Below are positions 24,611 through 33,296 of a stretch of 38,288 bases of DNA, piece by piece. Under the pieces are notes generated by a model that saw nothing but the letters and a program-made list of their open reading frames with translations, did not search any database and was not told where the DNA came from. The number at the start of each line of letters is the position of its first letter. The first letter of the stretch is position 1. Origin of the DNA: Geobacillus proteiniphilus (GTDB lineage: Bacteria; Bacillota; Bacilli; Bacillales; Anoxybacillaceae); contig NZ_MQMG01000039.1 of NCBI RefSeq assembly GCF_001908025.1, positions 1 through 38,288 of the forward strand, given 5' to 3'. Both the position numbers and the translations under genes were made by a program.

Positions 24611-25507
24611 TTACGCTTTCAACTGCCGCGCTTTCGCCGCCTCGCTCACCTGCTCATCGGCATGGTACGACGAGCGGACGAGCGGGCCGGCTTCACAATG
24701 GCTGAACCCTTTGCTCAGCGCGATTTCTTTCAGCTCTTGAAACTCGTCCGGATGGTAATATTTTACGACCTTCAAATGTTTTTTCGTCGGCTGCAAATAC
24801 TGGCCGATCGTCAAAATATCAACATGGTTGGCGCGCAAGTCATCCATCGCTTCGATGATTTCCTCTTTCGTTTCCCCAAGCCCGACCATGATGCTCGATT
24901 TCGTCGGAATGTCCGGCTGCAATTCTTTCGCGCGCCGCAAAAACTCAAGCGAACGTTCGTACGTCGCGCGGGCGCGCACCCTTGGAGTCAAGCGGCGCAC
25001 CGTTTCGATGTTATGGTTTAAAATGTCAGGGCGGGCATCCATCAAAATTTTTAAGTTTTCATACACCCCGCCCATATCCGATGGCAGCACCTCGATCGTC
25101 GTAAACGGGTTTTTCCGGCGGATGGCGCGCACCGTTTCGGCGAATACCGCCGCCCCGCCGTCTTTCAAGTCATCGCGGGCGACGGCGGTGACGACGACGT
25201 GTTTCAAGTTCATAATGCGCACTGATTCCGCGACGCGTTCGGGCTCCTGCCAATCGAGCTCGGTCGGCAGCCCGGTTTTGACGGCGCAGAAGCGGCAGGC
25301 GCGCGTGCAAACGCTGCCTAAAATCATAAACGTCGCCGTCCGCCGAACCGCCCAACACTCGTGAATATTCGGGCATTTCGCCTCTTCGCACACGGTATGT
25401 AAACGGTTTTCCCGCATGAGCTTCTTCAACCCGACATAATGCTCATTCGTGTTCAGCTTAATTTTCAACCAGTCCGGCTTGCGGACATGTTCTTCCTTTG
25501 TCGCCAT
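24611..25507 (-). CDS. lipA: lipoyl synthase
   Basis: LipA is a radical-SAM enzyme that inserts two sulfurs into octanoyl groups on carrier proteins. Both Fe-S clusters are visible: the auxiliary [12 protein letters not shown] (C-x4-C-x5-C) and the radical-SAM CTRACRFC (C-x3-C-x2-C). The C-terminal RSSYHAD carries the conserved Ser ligand. I start at the ATG at 25507 with GTGGAGTG upstream, giving 298 aa, the normal length. It is convergent with yutC and divergent from lytH; B. subtilis keeps the same order (yutB). Confidence 0.96.
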   Translation of the reverse strand: MATKEEHVRKPDWLKIKLNTNEHYVGLKKLMRENRLHTVCEEAKCPNIHECWAVRRTATFMILGSVCTRACRFCAVKTGLPTELDWQEPERVAESVRIMNLKHVVVTAVARDDLKDGGAAVFAETVRAIRRKNPFTTIEVLPSDMGGVYENLKILMDARPDILNHNIETVRRLTPRVRARATYERSLEFLRRAKELQPDIPTKSSIMVGLGETKEEIIEAMDDLRANHVDILTIGQYLQPTKKHLKVVKYYHPDEFQELKEIALSKGFSHCEAGPLVRSSYHADEQVSEAAKARQLKA

Positions 25508-25675
25508 CGTTCTCACTCCACTTGTCGAGGATTGTTCATTTTTCATTATAAATGAAAAGCGCGGAAAAACAAAAAGAAATCGCCCATCAAGCGAGTTTCC
25601 TCCTTTTTACATTTATGAAACGCCTGTTTCTCTCCAAACTAAACAGTAGGAAACGGGCGGAAAGGGGGAATACGC

Positions 25676-26665
25676 GTGCATCGATGGCTTGCCGCCATAT
25701 CAGCGGCAGCGATGCTGTGGATCGCCGCCGGCGCGGCTTCCGCGGCGGAACAGGAAGAAGCGGTGTATGAAAAGCGAATGGAGCTGTACAAAAAGGCCGA
25801 GGCCGTTTCCTTGATCCCGTGGTATTACTTTGCGGCCATTGACCAGTATGAGCGAAACGTCCGGCAAGTGCGCCGCGACCTGCCCAAGCCAGCCGGCGTT
25901 CTCGGCATTTATATGAAGCCGGAAATATGGGCCGGGCCGCTGAACAAAAACCCGCACGATACAGACCCGTTCACCATCTCCCAGTTTAGCGGCCTTGGCG
26001 TGGACGGTGACGGCGACGGCTATGCGCGGGCGGATGACGATGACGATGTGATCATGGCCATGGCCCGCTATTTGCAGACGTACGGCATCGATCACCGCCA
26101 TATCAAAATCGCGCTTTGGAACTATTACCAACGCGCCAAAACCGTCGACTTGATTTTAGGAAAGGCGAGAATTTATAAAAAGTATCAGACGTTGAAATTG
26201 GACAACCACGTGTTTCCGCTTCCGCTAGGGGCCAATTACAGCTACCGCGATACATGGGGCGATGCGCGCGGCTGGGGCGGACGCCGCATCCACGAAGGAA
26301 CCGATATTTTCGCCGGCTACGGCGTTCCGGTGCGCTCGACGTGCTACGGCATCGTCGAGCTGAAAGGGTGGAACAAATACGGCGGCTGGCGCGTCGGCAT
26401 CCGCGACATTAACAACACGTACCATTACTTTGCCCATTTGAACGGCTTCGCCGCCGATCTTCGAGAGGGGCAAATCGTCGAGCCAGGGACGATCATCGGC
26501 TCGGTCGGCAGCTCTGGCTACGGTCCGCCCGGCACGGCGGGGAAATTTCCTCCCCATCTTCACTACGGCATGTACAAAGACAACGGCTATACCGAATGGG
26601 CGTTTGACCCGTACCCGCACCTAAAAGCGTGGGAGCGGTCCGAGCGGCAACAACGGCGCCGCTAG
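25676..26665 (+). CDS. lytH: LytH (YunA), sporulation L-Ala-D-Glu peptidase of family M23
   Basis: LytH trims side chains in spore cortex peptidoglycan, leaving single L-Ala. The 329-aa product has a signal peptide (about residues 1-23, ending ASAA), a lytic-transglycosylase-like N-terminal half around WYYFAAIDQYERN, and a C-terminal M23 LytM domain: zinc ligands in RRIHEGTDIFAGYG (H-x3-D) and the HLH in PPHLHYGMY. The start is GTG at 25676 with AAAGGGGG 6-8 nt upstream. The acidic DGDGDGYARADDDDD loop could bind calcium. It is divergent from lipA; mother-cell sigma-K expression is known in B. subtilis but no clear motif was found here. Confidence 0.92.
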   Translation: MHRWLAAISAAAMLWIAAGAASAAEQEEAVYEKRMELYKKAEAVSLIPWYYFAAIDQYERNVRQVRRDLPKPAGVLGIYMKPEIWAGPLNKNPHDTDPFTISQFSGLGVDGDGDGYARADDDDDVIMAMARYLQTYGIDHRHIKIALWNYYQRAKTVDLILGKARIYKKYQTLKLDNHVFPLPLGANYSYRDTWGDARGWGGRRIHEGTDIFAGYGVPVRSTCYGIVELKGWNKYGGWRVGIRDINNTYHYFAHLNGFAADLREGQIVEPGTIIGSVGSSGYGPPGTAGKFPPHLHYGMYKDNGYTEWAFDPYPHLKAWERSERQQRRR

Positions 26666-26817
26666 CCGCGCGGAGGCTGGCGCGACGGGGTTCTCTCCGC
26701 CAACGCCAGACGCCCAAATAAGCGGCATGTTTTTTCAAGAGCAGAGACGTCCCGGACGCCGATGTTTCCCGTCCGTCCATCCCAGCCGGCGTTCGCCGGC
26801 CGAAACGGTAATGACGG

Positions 26818-26853
26818 AAAAAGGCTGATCTCCAAGTTGGAATCAGCCTTTTT
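26818..26853. terminator. bidirectional terminator between lytH and livF
   Basis: AAAAAGGCTGAT (26818-26829) pairs with ATCAGCCTTTTT (26842-26853), with T-runs for both strands. It lies 150 bp after lytH and 60 bp after livF. Confidence 0.85.
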
Positions 26854-26913
26854 TCCACGGCGGCACAACCGTCCGAAACGGCTTTCCGCTGACGTTCTTC
26901 CGCCTATCGCTTC

Positions 26914-27621
26914 TCAATGCCCGCCCAAATACGCCTGCTTCACCTGCTCGCTCGCCTGCAGCTCGCTCGCCGTTCCCGACAAGACGACGCGCCCCGATTC
27001 AAGGACATAGGCGCGATGGGCGATGGAGAGCGCCATATGGGCGTTTTGTTCGACAAGCAAAATCGTCGTCCCCGACTCGTTGATTTCCTGAATGATGCGG
27101 AAAATCGTTTTGACCAAAAGCGGCGCGAGCCCCATTGACGGTTCGTCAAGCAAGAGCAGCTTTGGACGGGCCATGAGCGCGCGGCCGATGGCGAGCATTT
27201 GCTGCTCGCCGCCCGAAAGCGTTCCAGCCAGCTGCTTGCGCCGCTCTTCAAGGCGCGGGAACAGCTGAAAGACTTTGGCAAAGTCTTGTTGAATGCCTTC
27301 TTTGTCTTTGCGCAAAAACGCGCCGAGCTCCAAGTTTTCCTCCACCGTCATATTGGCGAAGACGCGCCGCCCTTCCGGCACGTGGGAAATGCCTTGCTTG
27401 ACGATCGTCTGCGCCGCCTTGCCGGCGATCGAGGCCCCCTCATACACAATGTCGCCGTTTTTCGGCCTAAGCAGCCCGGAAATGGTTTTCAGAAGCGTCG
27501 TTTTCCCCGCGCCGTTCGCGCCGATCAAGGTAACGATTTCGCCGCTGTTTACTTCAAGCGATACGCCTTTTAACGCATGAATATTGCCGTAAAACACGTC
27601 AATTTGATCGACTTTCAGCAT
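26914..27621 (-). CDS. livF: branched-chain amino acid ABC transporter ATPase LivF
   Basis: One of the two ATP-binding subunits of a LIV-type importer. Walker A is GANGAGKTT (about residue 36), the signature is LSGGEQQMLAIGRAL, and Walker B is LLLLDEPSMGL. The 235-aa length and PEGRRVFANMTVEENLELG are typical of LivF. The ATG at 27621 lies 3 nt after the livG stop with GGAGGTG upstream, so translation is coupled. It is the last gene of the operon and ends at a strong terminator. Confidence 0.95.
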   Translation of the reverse strand: MLKVDQIDVFYGNIHALKGVSLEVNSGEIVTLIGANGAGKTTLLKTISGLLRPKNGDIVYEGASIAGKAAQTIVKQGISHVPEGRRVFANMTVEENLELGAFLRKDKEGIQQDFAKVFQLFPRLEERRKQLAGTLSGGEQQMLAIGRALMARPKLLLLDEPSMGLAPLLVKTIFRIIQEINESGTTILLVEQNAHMALSIAHRAYVLESGRVVLSGTASELQASEQVKQAYLGGH

Positions 27622-27624
27622 CGT

Positions 27625-28404
27625 TCACGACACCTCCTCGCCAAGGTAAGCCTCGATCACTTTCGGGTTGCTGCGCACTTGTTCCGGCGTGCCTTCGGCG
27701 ATCAGCTGGCCGTGATCCAACACGTAAATGCGCTCGCATATGCCCATCACAAGCGACATGTCATGCTCAATCAACAAAATCGTCAAAGCAAACCGTTCGC
27801 GAATGAACGCAATCAACTTCATCAATTCTTTCGTTTCTTGCGGGTTCATGCCGGCGGCCGGCTCGTCAAGCAAAAGCACTTTTGGCTGCGCCGCCAGCGC
27901 CCGAGCGATCTCAAGCCGGCGCTGCTGGCCGTACGGCAAGTTTTTCGCCTTCTCGTGCATGACGCCGTCAAGCTGAAAAATTTTCAAAAACTCGATCGCC
28001 TTTTCTTCCATTTCCTTTTCACCGCGGAAATGGGACGGGAGGCGGAGAATGGAGCTCAGCATCGAATGGCGGGCGTGCGCATGGTAGGCGACTTTCACGT
28101 TGTCGAGCACCGACAGCTCGCCGAACAGGCGAATGTTTTGAAACGTCCGGCTGATCCCTTTGCGCGTAATTTTATACGGCGGCAGGCCGTTCAACGTCTC
28201 GCCGTCAAGCATAATCCGCCCGTCAGTCGGCACATACACGCCCGTCAATAAGTTAAACAGCGTCGTTTTCCCCGCGCCGTTCGGGCCGATGAGCCCGACA
28301 AGCTCCCCTTGATACAGCTCCATCGTCACGCCGGAGAGCGCCTTCAGCCCGCCAAACTGGATGCCGACATTTTCTGCCTTAAGCAACGGTGTTTTTGCCG
28401 CCAT
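27625..28404 (-). CDS. livG: branched-chain amino acid ABC transporter ATPase LivG
   Basis: The second ATPase of the LIV importer, 259 aa. Walker A is GPNGAGKTTLF, the LivG-type signature is LPYGQQRRLEIARAL, and Walker B is VLLLDEPAAGM. ISRTFQNIRLFGELSVLDNV and the C-terminal YLGEEVS are standard LivG features. The ATG at 28404 overlaps the livM end by 26 bp and has GGGAGG upstream. Confidence 0.95.
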   Translation of the reverse strand: MAAKTPLLKAENVGIQFGGLKALSGVTMELYQGELVGLIGPNGAGKTTLFNLLTGVYVPTDGRIMLDGETLNGLPPYKITRKGISRTFQNIRLFGELSVLDNVKVAYHAHARHSMLSSILRLPSHFRGEKEMEEKAIEFLKIFQLDGVMHEKAKNLPYGQQRRLEIARALAAQPKVLLLDEPAAGMNPQETKELMKLIAFIRERFALTILLIEHDMSLVMGICERIYVLDHGQLIAEGTPEQVRSNPKVIEAYLGEEVS

Positions 28405-29353
28405 GATTCATTCCTCCCTGCGCTGCCTTCCGCCATTTGAAGAGCGAAGATAGTTCTTTCGTCCCCATCAGCCCGGTTGGACGGTACAGCATCACCAAAA
28501 TCAAGACGATGCTGTAAATGATCATCCGCGTTTCCGGATAGTTTTGCAAGAACGTCGAAACGATCGTCAGCAGCACCGCCGCCACCACCGCGCCGGATAG
28601 GCTGCCGAGCCCGCCGAGCACGACGAAAATCAAAATGTCAAACGATTTTAAAAAGCCGAAGTTCGACGGCTGAATGATGTAAAAGTGATGGGCGTACAGC
28701 GCCCCGGCGATGCCGGCGAAAAACGAACCAATCGCAAACGCCGCCACTTTGTAATACGTCGTATTGATCCCCATGGCATCGGCGGCGATTTCATCCTCGC
28801 GAATCGAAATGCACGCCCGTCCGTGCGTCGAGTTCGTGAAGTTGGCGATCACAAGAATCGTTACAAACAGGCAGGCGAACACCCACGGCCATGTCGTCAT
28901 ATGCGTCACCGTCATGCCGCTCGCCCCGCCGACGTAATCGATGTTCAATAGCGCGATGCGGACAATTTCGCCAAACCCAAGCGTGGCGATCGCCAAGTAA
29001 TCGCCTTTTAAACGCAAGCTCGGCACGCCGATGATGAGGCCGGCGAGCATCGCCGCGATCCCGGCGGTCAATACGCCAACCGCAAACGGTAGCTGCAGCT
29101 TCATTGTCATGACGGCTGAAGCGTAAGCACCGACGGCAAAAAAGCCAGCGTGTCCAATCGAAAACTGTCCGGTGATGCCGATGATCAAGTGAAGGCTCGC
29201 AGCCAGCATGACGTTGATCGCCATGAAAAAGAGCGTGTTGACGTAAAACACATTGAGCGTCCCGCTTGCAATCAGCCACTCGACAACAGCGAAAAAGGCG
29301 AAGGCCAGTATGACGGAAACCCAAAATCCACGCGTCCGCTTCCAAGTTGCCAT
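28379..29353 (-). CDS. livM: branched-chain amino acid ABC transporter permease LivM
   Basis: A 324-aa multi-pass permease with the conserved LivM core GITGQFSIGHAGFFAVGAYASA and the ATPase-contact region DEIAADAMGINTTYYKVAAFAIGSFFAGIAGALYAHH. The C-terminal tail (YRPTGLMGTKELSSLF) is typical. The ATG at 29353 has GGTAGGGG upstream, 16 bp after the livH stop. It pairs with LivH to form the channel. Confidence 0.95.
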   Translation of the reverse strand: MATWKRTRGFWVSVILAFAFFAVVEWLIASGTLNVFYVNTLFFMAINVMLAASLHLIIGITGQFSIGHAGFFAVGAYASAVMTMKLQLPFAVGVLTAGIAAMLAGLIIGVPSLRLKGDYLAIATLGFGEIVRIALLNIDYVGGASGMTVTHMTTWPWVFACLFVTILVIANFTNSTHGRACISIREDEIAADAMGINTTYYKVAAFAIGSFFAGIAGALYAHHFYIIQPSNFGFLKSFDILIFVVLGGLGSLSGAVVAAVLLTIVSTFLQNYPETRMIIYSIVLILVMLYRPTGLMGTKELSSLFKWRKAAQGGMNHGGKNTVA

Positions 29354-29369
29354 TGTCCCCTACCATCCT

Positions 29370-30248
29370 TTACACTTTTTCTCGTACGTTCTTGCCAAAC
29401 AATCCGGCCGGCCGGAAAATGAGGATGAGAATTAAAATGACAAACGCCACTCCGTCGCGCCAAAGCGAGTAGCCGAGCCCGCTGACGAGCGATTCGATGA
29501 CGCCAAGCAAAAGCCCCCCGACCATCGCCCCCGGAATGATGCCGATTCCGCCCAACACGGCGGCGACAAACGCTTTCAAGCCGGGAAGAATGCCCATCAG
29601 CGGTTCGATTTTCGTATAATAAATGCCGAAAATGACGCCTGCCGCCCCAGCGAGCGCCGAACCAATGGCGAACGTCGCCGAAATCGTATTGTCGACGTTA
29701 ATCCCCATCAACCGGGCCGCTTCCGCATCATGGGAAACAGCGCGCATCGCCTTCCCGATTTTTGTCCGGTGAACGATGAATTGAAGAAGGACCATCAAAA
29801 CGAGGGACGTGCCGAGGATGAACAGCGACTGGCTGCTGATGACAACCCCAAACAGCTCCAAATTCCGGTCTGGCAACAGCGTGCTCGGATACGCTTCCGG
29901 CTGGGCCCCGCGCAAATAGATCGTCACATACTCAATAAGCAGCGAGACGCCGATCGCCGTAATGAGCACCGCAATGCGCGCCGCATTGCGCAACGGCTTG
30001 TAGGCAATCCGCTCGATGATCATCCCAAGCACGGCGCAAGATGCCATCGCCAACAAAAGCGCCGGGAAAAAGCCGACACCAAGCATCGTTACGGCGTAAA
30101 AACCGACGAATGAACCGACCATAAAGACGTCGCCATGGGCGAAGTTAATGAGCCGAACGATGCCGTACACCATCGTATAGCCAAGAGCGATGAGCGCATA
30201 AATGCTGCCTAGCGAAATGCCGTTGACCAGCTGTTGAATGAGTTCCAT
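29370..30248 (-). CDS. livH: branched-chain amino acid ABC transporter permease LivH
   Basis: A 292-aa multi-pass permease starting IQQLVNGISLGSIYALIALGYTMVYGIVRLINFAHGD, the hallmark of LivH. The ATPase-contact segment AVSHDAEAARLMGINVDNTISATFAIGSALAGAAGV and the tail FRPAGLFGKN are present. The ATG at 30248 has AAGGAGCG upstream. A GC-rich hairpin separates it from the binding-protein gene, so its expression may be lower than that of livJ. Confidence 0.95.
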   Translation of the reverse strand: MELIQQLVNGISLGSIYALIALGYTMVYGIVRLINFAHGDVFMVGSFVGFYAVTMLGVGFFPALLLAMASCAVLGMIIERIAYKPLRNAARIAVLITAIGVSLLIEYVTIYLRGAQPEAYPSTLLPDRNLELFGVVISSQSLFILGTSLVLMVLLQFIVHRTKIGKAMRAVSHDAEAARLMGINVDNTISATFAIGSALAGAAGVIFGIYYTKIEPLMGILPGLKAFVAAVLGGIGIIPGAMVGGLLLGVIESLVSGLGYSLWRDGVAFVILILILIFRPAGLFGKNVREKV

Positions 30249-30301
30249 GATTGCACGCTCCTTAACGAAAACTCGTCGTTGACCAAAAGAAATGCCGGAC
30301 A

Positions 30302-30326
30302 GGAGGGCGCCCCCTTAGGGGCCTCC
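30302..30326 (-). terminator. intercistronic hairpin between livJ and livH, possible attenuator
   Basis: On the minus strand GGAGG and CCCC pair with GGGG and CCTCC around a TAA loop, with a 4-nt internal bulge. No T-run follows, so it is more likely to stabilise the livJ mRNA 3' end or lower read-through than to stop all transcription. Confidence 0.5.
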
Positions 30327-30354
30327 CCCGTCCATGCATCCATCCAGCCTTTCA

Positions 30355-31551
30355 TTACGGATTCACTTTTGTTTTGAACTGTTGCTGCCCGTCTTTGTAT
30401 TCCAAAATGGCCGCCGATTTGACCGGGTCATGGTTTTCATTGAGCGTCAGCGTCCCCGAGACGAGCTGCAAATCTTTCGTTTGCGCCAGCGCGTCTTTAA
30501 TTTTCACCGGATCGGCGCTGCCGGCCCGCTTAATGGCGTCGGCCAGGAAGTATGCCGTATCATAGCCAAGAGCGTTGAAGGCATCTGGCGCTTTGTTGTA
30601 TTTCGCTTTAAATGCTTTGACAAACTCTTGAATTTTCGGGTCCGGATCGCCCGACGAATAATGGTTTGTGATGTACGTGTTGTTCAACGCGTCTTTGCCC
30701 GCAATTTCAACAAGCTTCGGCGAATCCCAGCCGTCGCCGCCCATGATCGGCACGTTCAAGCCAAGCTCGCGCGCTTGTTTGACGATGAGGCCGACTTCTT
30801 CATAATAGCCCGGCAAGAACAAAAATTCCGGATTGGCCGATTTGATGCGCGTCAATGTAGCGCGGAAGTCGGTGTCTTTCGCAACGTACGCCTCTTCAGC
30901 GACGATTTTGCCGCCGCCTTGGGTGAACGCCTCTTTAAACGAAGCGGCCAGCCCTTTCGAATAATCGCTTGAGCTGTCAATCAACACCGCCGCGTTTTTC
31001 ACTTTCAAGTCGTTTAGCGCGAATTTCGCCGCCACCGTTCCTTGGAACGGGTCGATAAAGCACGTCCGGAAGACGAACTCGTTCACTTTGCCGTCTTTGT
31101 TTGTGATCGTCGGGTTCGTGCCCGTCGGCGTAATGAGCGGCACTTTATTGTCGTTGGCGACTTGCACTTGGGCGAGCGTGTTCGTGCTCGTCGCCGAGCC
31201 GATGATGGCGACGACTTTGTCTTGGCTGATCAACTTGATCGCGCCGTTGGTCGCCTCCGCCGCTTCCGATTTGTTGTCGACTTTCACCAACTCCAGCTTT
31301 TTGCCGTTGATTCCTTCTTTGTTGATTTCCTCTAACGCCAAGTCCAGCCCTTCCGCAATCGACTGGCCGTACGAAGCGACCCCGCCGGACAGCTCGAGGT
31401 TGGCGCCGATTTTAATCACATCGCCGCCCCCGCCTCCGCCGCCGTTTCCGCCTGAAGAACTGCCGCCTTGCTGGTTGCCGCCGCAACCGGCCAAAAGACC
31501 CGCCGTCAGCATCAATGAGAAAAAGACACCTGCTGCTCTTTTTTTCTTCAT
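30355..31551 (-). CDS. livJ: branched-chain amino acid ABC transporter substrate-binding lipoprotein (LivJ-like)
   Basis: A 398-aa extracytoplasmic receptor of the LIV-binding family. The signal peptide has lipobox LLAGC, followed by a flexible Gly/Ser linker (GGNQQGGSSSGGNGGG...) and the periplasmic-binding fold beginning VIKIGANLELSGGVASYGQS; IGSATSTNTLAQVQVAND and NTYITNHYSSGDPDP are typical. I start at the ATG at 31551, 8 nt after GGGGGG; the in-frame ATG at 31611 has no such site. It is the first gene of the five-gene operon. Ligand preference among Leu, Ile and Val cannot be read from sequence. Confidence 0.93.
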   Translation of the reverse strand: MKKKRAAGVFFSLMLTAGLLAGCGGNQQGGSSSGGNGGGGGGGDVIKIGANLELSGGVASYGQSIAEGLDLALEEINKEGINGKKLELVKVDNKSEAAEATNGAIKLISQDKVVAIIGSATSTNTLAQVQVANDNKVPLITPTGTNPTITNKDGKVNEFVFRTCFIDPFQGTVAAKFALNDLKVKNAAVLIDSSSDYSKGLAASFKEAFTQGGGKIVAEEAYVAKDTDFRATLTRIKSANPEFLFLPGYYEEVGLIVKQARELGLNVPIMGGDGWDSPKLVEIAGKDALNNTYITNHYSSGDPDPKIQEFVKAFKAKYNKAPDAFNALGYDTAYFLADAIKRAGSADPVKIKDALAQTKDLQLVSGTLTLNENHDPVKSAAILEYKDGQQQFKTKVNP

Positions 31552-31749
31552 TTCTTGTTCCCCCCATTGTTCAAAATGTTCTGTCACCAGAGCGCACGCC
31601 TTTCTCTGCATACTATATCGATAGAGTCCGTCTGCCTTGTGCGCTCGTCCGCCGCGCCGGATGGCGCCGCAAACTGATGCATGCCTTCCGATGCCGGCCG
31701 TTCATTCCCCCTCTCAAACCGCTATGTAAATAATAAAACTATTTTCAAT

Positions 31750-31778
31750 TTAATATAATATTACAAAATTCGAACCAA
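31750..31778 (-). promoter_or_regulatory. candidate promoter of the liv operon, with CodY-like sequence
   Basis: On the minus strand TTGGTT (31773-31778), a 17-nt spacer and TATTAA (31750-31755). The spacer holds AATTTTGTAATATT, a 10-of-15 match to the CodY box AATTTTCWGAAAATT, and ATTAAATTGAAAATA overlaps downstream with 9 of 15. CodY control would fit a branched-chain amino acid importer, but both matches are weak and AT-rich DNA gives such hits easily. Confidence 0.35.
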
Positions 31779-31806
31779 CTCGTCTAGTTGTTTTCTATTT
31801 GAAAAA

Positions 31807-31848
31807 CAAAAAAAGCTGTTTCCTCTTGACAAACGCCAGAGAAACAGC
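31807..31848 (-). terminator. terminator upstream of the liv operon
   Basis: On the minus strand GCTGTTTCTCT pairs with AGA(G)GAAACAGC (one bulged G) and is followed by TTTTTTTG. It can end yunB transcription from upstream. If a promoter fires upstream of it, it would attenuate livJ. Confidence 0.75.
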
Positions 31849-32132
31849 CAAAGCCCCTTCGCCGGGAAGAACACTTTTTTTGCATAACATTTCCATGTTT
31901 CTGTCAAAACCATTCCCGACGGCTAACGCGGGCATCCGTTAACCTAACGGAACTAGCGGGCGAACGCCGGCCGCAAAATAAGCTCTGCTCTAGAGAATCG
32001 GTGATTGTATGAAAAATGAGGCTCAACTTGAGAACCCTTATAAACTCCACTCTTCTCTCTAATCGAGAACGATCGATTTAGGAAGATGACGGTCGCCGGC
32101 CTTTTAGAGGCGCGCATTGAGAGCCTTTCCCG

Positions 32133-32879
32133 CTACCGCTTCGGGAGCTGGATGGACGGGCCAACTTGACCGCCGTTTTTGTTGTAAAATTGCGGCACTT
32201 CTCCCGGAATGAAGCGCATCACAACTGGAATATCCGTTGTCACATTGGAAATTTTCGATGCAAAAGGAATGACGACTTGGATGTCGACCGATACATGAAT
32301 GTCAATTTCAATAAAAAAACTGTTAATATCATAGGCTCTAATTTCTTTTGTCACTTCCGAGTCAACATTGCCAACGATCTGAAACTGCACCGGAATGCGC
32401 GGGCCAAGATTGGCTAAAAGCGCATTGTTCGTCACTTGCCCGAGCGGAATGTAATAAATGATGCCGCGGCTGTTTCCAGTGCCGGACTCGACCTCGGGAA
32501 GCACCATTCGTTCAAGCCGTCCTTCTGTCGCCGCCTTTAAGCTTTCCATCACATGATCGTCCGTCTCCGATAAGATGCGGTTGATCACCGCGGTGTCAAA
32601 ATCGACCGACACAATTTTGCCGCTTTCGTCCTTTTGAACCGTGACCAGCTGGCGAAATTCAGGGTTGTCTTTTTGAAACTGCTGCTCAATGGCGTTATTG
32701 ATCACCAAGTTGGCAATCCGCTTCGTTTCCGTTTCGGCGATTTCCATCAGCACCGGCTTAATGCCTTTATTGACAATCCAAAGGCTTGCCGCCGTCGAGA
32801 ACATAAAAAAAACGAACGTCAATAAAAACACATAGCGGAACGGGAGCGGCCCTCTCCGCACCAATCGGGGGCGCAACAA
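32133..32879 (-). CDS. yunB: YunB, sporulation protein
   Basis: A membrane-anchored protein, 248 aa from the TTG at 32879. A basic N-terminus (RPRLVRRG) precedes one helix (FRYVFLLTFVFFMFSTAASLWIVN), and the rest is extracellular with FIEIDIHVSVDIQVVIPFASK and TTDIPVVMRFIPG. This matches B. subtilis YunB, a sigma-E-dependent protein needed for normal spore formation. I choose TTG at 32879, 10 nt after AAGGAGG; that site is buried in a hairpin. The only upstream ATG (32936) lies before the ribosome site. A second TTG follows immediately at 32876. Confidence 0.85.
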   Translation of the reverse strand: MLRPRLVRRGPLPFRYVFLLTFVFFMFSTAASLWIVNKGIKPVLMEIAETETKRIANLVINNAIEQQFQKDNPEFRQLVTVQKDESGKIVSVDFDTAVINRILSETDDHVMESLKAATEGRLERMVLPEVESGTGNSRGIIYYIPLGQVTNNALLANLGPRIPVQFQIVGNVDSEVTKEIRAYDINSFFIEIDIHVSVDIQVVIPFASKISNVTTDIPVVMRFIPGEVPQFYNKNGGQVGPSIQLPKR

Positions 32880-32888
32880 AATGAAAAT

Positions 32889-32926
32889 CCCTCCTTTACA
32901 AGCTATATGTATGCTTGCAAGGAGGG
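32889..32926 (-). promoter_or_regulatory. hairpin sequestering the yunB ribosome-binding site
   Basis: On the minus strand CCCTCCTT (32919-32926) pairs with AAGGAGGG (32889-32896), and GCAAG-like GCTTG/CAAGC continues the stem around a 9-nt loop, separated by a small internal loop. The 3' arm is the yunB Shine-Dalgarno sequence, so translation would need opening of the stem. It may also serve as a weak terminator for yunC, since ATTTTCATTTT follows. Confidence 0.6.
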
Positions 32927-32932
32927 AGAATT

Positions 32933-33235
32933 TCACCGCATTTTCAACAGAGCCTCTCTTCCTTTCATTCCCTTTTCAATGCCGAGCTCCAAAGCGGCGA
33001 CTGTCACCGATTCCAGCGGCGCTTCGAGCAGCTGTTCAATCGTGCGCACCCCGACCGCCCGCCCGGCGATAATGCCGCGATCGCGCAATTTCTCATTCAA
33101 CAGCGCCACATCGAGCGCCCCGCACATAATGTATCCTTTCTCGCTTGCCACCGCCAACAAGTTCGTTTTCGGCAGCTGGACGGACACAGCGATAAACGGA
33201 TGTCCGTCAATGATGATCGGCTTCACTTCGACCAT
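32933..33235 (-). CDS. yunC: YunC-like protein (DUF1805)
   Basis: A 100-aa protein of the YunC/DUF1805 family: IIIDGHPFIAVSVQLPKTNLLAVASEKGYIMCGALDVALLNEKL, then RAVGVRTIEQLLEAPLESVTVAALELGIEKGMKGREALLKM. It is soluble with one conserved Cys in IMCGALD. No catalytic role is known to me. I start at the ATG at 33235, the usual N-terminus MVEVKP, although the nearest AAAGGAG is 13 nt upstream. It lies between yunD and yunB on the same strand. Confidence 0.85.
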   Translation of the reverse strand: MVEVKPIIIDGHPFIAVSVQLPKTNLLAVASEKGYIMCGALDVALLNEKLRDRGIIAGRAVGVRTIEQLLEAPLESVTVAALELGIEKGMKGREALLKMR

Positions 33236-33296
33236 CGCCGCAGTCACTCTCCTTTCCATACTCCAATGTATGAAGCATGAAAAAAGAGGTGCCTGC

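Larger units (their letters stand above)
31552..32132. other. 581-bp non-coding stretch upstream of livJ
   Basis: No protein gene is supported here. Next to yunB there is mixed-composition sequence with a perfect 7-bp hairpin TCCGTTA-GGT-TAACGGA (minus strand, about 31937-31953). A terminator follows at 31807-31848, then an AT-rich promoter-like region (31740-31790) and a GC-rich leader. A TTGACA box (minus strand, about 31903-31908) upstream of the terminator lacks a well-spaced -10. The region could be plain spacer, or the terminator could be part of a leader control of the liv operon. Confidence 0.4.

Noticed and set aside
31995-32041. Possible third copy of the structured repeat (GAATC, TGAAAAATG, CTTAT words in the same order)
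   Set aside because: The linker words partly agree, but the first stem is missing and the second does not have a GACGNG loop or paired 6-bp arms. Similarity is too weak to claim a copy.
31552-32132. T-box leader for the liv operon
   Set aside because: No AGGGTGGNACCGCG antiterminator sequence or specifier-loop arrangement was found on the minus strand.
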